From Flavobacteriaceae bacterium (GTDB taxonomy: Bacteria; Bacteroidota; Bacteroidia; Flavobacteriales; Flavobacteriaceae): DNA of 35,223 bases. The stretch lies in the NCBI GenBank assembly GCA_947451475.1, contig CANFZC010000023.1, positions 1-35,223 of the forward strand, written 5' to 3'. The notes beneath the pieces were generated by a model. It did no database searches. It was given only the letters and a program-made list of their open reading frames with translations, and was not told where the DNA came from. Shown piece after piece: positions 32,908 to 35,223 of this stretch. How positions within the stretch are numbered: the first letter of the stretch is position 1; every line of letters starts with the position of its first letter. The translations under genes and the position numbers were made by a program.

Positions 32908-34020
32908 ACCTTTGTTGCTCATTCTTAAAAAATAGAAAAGCATAAGAAGCACACTGATTATTAGAGGCATAAACATAACCAAATTTGGTTTGTTCAATAG
33001 AACAATAAAAAATGCCATATCCAATACAATACAAATTTGTACCGTCTTTTTCATCCAAGCATAGTTTTTAGTCCAATAGAAAACCAATACCAGTAAAAGA
33101 AACGGATTAAATAATAATACATTGTAATTTGCAGCCAACTCTTCATGTAGTGAATAAAATCCAGCAAGCGTCATTAGAATTCCAAGAATCCCAAAGGCCG
33201 AAAAATAAAGCAGATAAACCCATGCTTTACGAGCTAGTACCAGCAATAACAATAGCAAACATAAAGTGTAGATGTTATTCCATAACGAGCCTTCAATAGG
33301 GGCTGCTGTAGCCTTTAACAGGGTTTTAGGCGCGCCCGAAATGGGTTGCCCCTCATACTTAGCCACTTTAAGACTTTCCATAAACTGATTCGGTAGAAAT
33401 AACTTTTCTCCCATTTGATCGGTTTTGTATCCAAAAAGGATATTAATCCCTAGGTTTTCATAAAAGTGATTTTTCAAATAAGGGAATAAAATCTGACGGT
33501 AACTTAAGTCCTTTTCCGTAGTTTTTACAATACAGTTTTGCCCCAACGCCATATTCACCTTATCCACCACCATATTGGTGCAATTACGGTCTATAAATTT
33601 ATAAGTGTAATACTTTGCATCCGATTGTAAACTTTCATTCAAGGTCTCAAACAGTAACTGTTTTTGTGCTACCGTTAAACGGAGTACCTGCTCATAGATC
33701 GAGCGGTTCTCAATTGTATATTCATAATAAAACTCATTATACGAATAGGCAGTAACAAAATAACGTAAATCGCCTTTGACAAATTTTAAATAAAAATGTT
33801 CCGTGTTAAAATCAAACGTACCATAATTATAAACCACATCCAAGGCATTCGCTTCATCTTTAATACGAATAGCGGTGTGACCATAAAGAGAATACAGTTC
33901 ATTGCCTTCTTGGCAAGTAAGTATGCTCACGGTTGCCTTTTCGCCAAGGGCTTGCGCTTCTAGGTGCTGGGTCGCTCCCAATAGGAATAAAAACAGTAAA
34001 AGAAGGTAGTTTCTAAGCAT
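32887..34020 (-). CDS. DUF4105 domain membrane protein (Lnb N-terminal-like)
   Basis: A 377-aa protein with a signal peptide (MLRNYLLLLFLFLLGATQHLEAQA). The periplasmic DUF4105 domain contains LYSLYGHTAIRIKD, VYNYGTFDFN and IDRNCTNMVVDKV, with the conserved Cys in the R-N-C-T motif. Four or five C-terminal membrane helices follow. The family is related to the N-terminal periplasmic domain of Lnb; the biochemical role is poorly defined. It lies 17 bases after the PorV-like gene on the same strand and converges on the WcaJ-type gene with a 21-base overlap. Base composition is richer in G+C than in the glycan genes. It is probably a core-genome flank, not part of the glycan pathway. Confidence 0.87.
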   Translation of the reverse strand: MLRNYLLLLFLFLLGATQHLEAQALGEKATVSILTCQEGNELYSLYGHTAIRIKDEANALDVVYNYGTFDFNTEHFYLKFVKGDLRYFVTAYSYNEFYYEYTIENRSIYEQVLRLTVAQKQLLFETLNESLQSDAKYYTYKFIDRNCTNMVVDKVNMALGQNCIVKTTEKDLSYRQILFPYLKNHFYENLGINILFGYKTDQMGEKLFLPNQFMESLKVAKYEGQPISGAPKTLLKATAAPIEGSLWNNIYTLCLLLLLLVLARKAWVYLLYFSAFGILGILMTLAGFYSLHEELAANYNVLLFNPFLLLVLVFYWTKNYAWMKKTVQICIVLDMAFFIVLLNKPNLVMFMPLIISVLLMLFYFLRMSNKGLLAAVK

Positions 34021-34037
34021 GTGCTTATTTTTATAGT

Positions 34038-35108
34038 TTATCGAAATACACTCAAGTCTACTTTAACCGAAAATATGTTAGAGTATAGTGCCGCACTCTG
34101 ATCGCCCAAGTCCGTCAAAGCATAATCCACTGCAATGCCTTTGTACTTAAACCCTAATCCAATGTTAGGCTGAAAATTCACTTTCTTAGTCCCGTCAATT
34201 TGCTCCACTTTTTGAAAATTACCTACACCTGCTCTTAGAAATACTAAATCAGTATAGCCAAAGTCAAATCCCAATGCGGGATCGATACTTAAAGCATCCG
34301 AACCAAATATAGCATTCGTTCGGGCAAATTGCATGTTGAGATTCACCGCTGCCAATAAGGTATAATCATGATCAAATTCAAATTTTCTAGAGATTCCCAA
34401 TTGGGCCTTAGGTAAGGTGATTTCTGTACTCTCCGGTGGTGCCTGATTTTGCCCCGCTACGGCATCTTTAATAGCATTGTATTTGTCTTCATCGATCGCC
34501 CAGACATTGTAGGTTGTAGTAATGTCTCGTAGCATCACACCATAATGCCAATCGTCTTTTTCATATTGTAACCCAAAATCAAAGCCAAACCCCCAAGAAT
34601 TAGCAAATTTTCCAATAACCCTCCGAATGATTTTAGCATTCACCCCATAAGTAAGCCCTTCCGCTAGGGTAGGTCTTCGAGCATAAGAAAAAGTAAAGCC
34701 ATAATCTGCCGTAGAGAATAAGCTAATGCGGTTGTAATCAATATTGCCTTGGTTGTCTATTAATTGGGTAGTATTTAAGATGTTGTCTACCCCAAAGCGT
34801 ATCATCGATATACCCCACGCACTGCGGTCATCTATTTTTTTTGCATAAGCGGCATAGTCGTATTGCGCGATATTAGCAAAGTAACTAGCATGCATCAAAG
34901 CCGCCTCACTGTCTTCAATTTGCATCAATCCTGCCGGATTCCAATAACCCGAATTCACATCTCCCGTTTGCCCCGTCACCGCATTCGACATCCCTAAAGC
35001 CGCAGCATCAACGCCTATATTCATAAACTCGTTAGAGTATTTTCTAACGGCTTGGGCATTAATAAGTAGACTGGTGAAAAGCAACAGTATAGCAATTGTT
35101 TTTTTCAA
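34038..35108 (-). CDS. PorV/PorQ-family outer-membrane beta-barrel protein
   Basis: A protein of the PorV/PorQ family (FadL-like barrel), related to components of the T9SS. After a signal peptide (KKTIAILLLFTSLLINAQA), the start of the barrel reads FMNIGVDAAALGMSNAV, then SGYWNPAGL, the typical N-terminal plug-like motif. The chain ends in an aromatic residue, as barrels do (VDLSVFR). The open frame reaches 35171, but that start adds 21 charged residues before the signal peptide. The TTG at 35108-35106 gives a clean signal sequence (356 aa) and is preferred. True PorV forms an attachment complex with PorU; this may be the paralogue often found elsewhere. It heads a two-gene unit with the DUF4105 gene. 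Confidence 0.82.
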   Translation of the reverse strand: MKKTIAILLLFTSLLINAQAVRKYSNEFMNIGVDAAALGMSNAVTGQTGDVNSGYWNPAGLMQIEDSEAALMHASYFANIAQYDYAAYAKKIDDRSAWGISMIRFGVDNILNTTQLIDNQGNIDYNRISLFSTADYGFTFSYARRPTLAEGLTYGVNAKIIRRVIGKFANSWGFGFDFGLQYEKDDWHYGVMLRDITTTYNVWAIDEDKYNAIKDAVAGQNQAPPESTEITLPKAQLGISRKFEFDHDYTLLAAVNLNMQFARTNAIFGSDALSIDPALGFDFGYTDLVFLRAGVGNFQKVEQIDGTKKVNFQPNIGLGFKYKGIAVDYALTDLGDQSAALYSNIFSVKVDLSVFR

Positions 35109-35181
35109 GGCAATTTTTCTTTTTACAAATATCAAATAAAAATCTCTAATATAAAACGCAGAAGTCTCCAACTTATTGTAT

Positions 35182-35189
35182 TAAATTTG
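35182..35189 (+). promoter_or_regulatory. Possible -7 element for the divergent gene at the right edge
   Basis: TAAATTTG is an exact TAnnTTTG match, about 28 bases before an ATG at 35217. No TTG occurs at the expected -33 position. Confidence 0.3.
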
Positions 35190-35216
35190 CAAATCTTTAG
35201 TAAAAAGCAAAGACCA

Positions 35217-35223
35217 ATGAAAA
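35217..35223 (+). CDS. Start of a divergent gene cut off by the window edge (partial)
   Basis: An ATG at 35217-35219 followed by AAA (Met-Lys) begins at the last bases of the window, just after a -7-like element and divergent to the PorV-like gene. Only two codons are visible, so nothing can be said about the product. Confidence 0.3.

Overview
This window is a large surface-polysaccharide biosynthesis locus from a low-GC member of the Bacteroidota, most likely Flavobacterium or a close relative. The clues are: a type IX secretion (T9SS) C-terminal sorting tail at the left edge and a PorV/PorQ-type outer-membrane protein at the right edge; very AT-rich coding sequence; starts that mostly lack Shine-Dalgarno sequences; and Bacteroidota-type -7 elements (TAnnTTTG) in several intergenic gaps. 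I saw no tRNA, rRNA, CRISPR array, insertion sequence or phage gene.

Layout. (1) 1-96 is the end of a T9SS-secreted protein, followed by a strong terminator. (2) 232-4593 encodes four bacillosamine-type enzymes in the order transferase, acetyltransferase, aminotransferase, 4,6-dehydratase (PglC/D/E/F-like). (3) 4734-8659 is the export and control module: a Wza-like lipoprotein, a Wzc-like tyrosine autokinase with an extraordinary tyrosine tail, and a convergent CpsB/YwqE-type phosphatase. (4) 8816-10956 is a Wzm/Wzt ABC exporter. (5) 10969-16038 holds an FkbM methyltransferase, three glycosyltransferases and a WecB-type epimerase. (6) 16073-18983 is a nonulosonic (sialic-like) acid cassette: cytidylyltransferase, NeuB-type synthase, NeuC-type hydrolysing epimerase. 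It ends at a probable terminator. (7) 19097-31406 starts with a probable promoter and holds a cytoplasmic CE4 deacetylase, a GNAT acetyltransferase, seven glycosyltransferases, a hexapeptide acetyltransferase and a Wzy-like polymerase. (8) 31403-31513 is a probable small membrane-protein gene, followed by a second, full-length WcaJ-type initiating transferase. (9) 32887-35108, minus strand, holds a DUF4105 protein and a PorV-like protein. These look like the non-glycan chromosomal flank and are visibly richer in G+C.

How the genes fit together. The dehydratase, aminotransferase and acetyltransferase should make UDP-N,N'-diacetylbacillosamine. The PglC-like transferase could load it onto undecaprenyl phosphate. 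Alternatively, the NeuC-like (LegG?), NeuB-like (LegI?) and NeuA-like (LegF?) enzymes could convert it to CMP-legionaminic acid, so the locus appears to hold both branches of one pathway. About ten glycosyltransferases imply a long repeat unit with several acetyl or methyl decorations. Assembly signals are mixed: Wzy, Wza and Wzc point to the polymerase-dependent route, while Wzm/Wzt with a C-terminal glycan-binding domain point to the ABC route, and no Wzx flippase is present. The most interesting points are the possible complete legionaminate pathway, the mixed export set, the two initiating transferases, the alternating-tyrosine kinase tail, the small membrane ORF and the CE4-GNAT-unknown GT-B unit.
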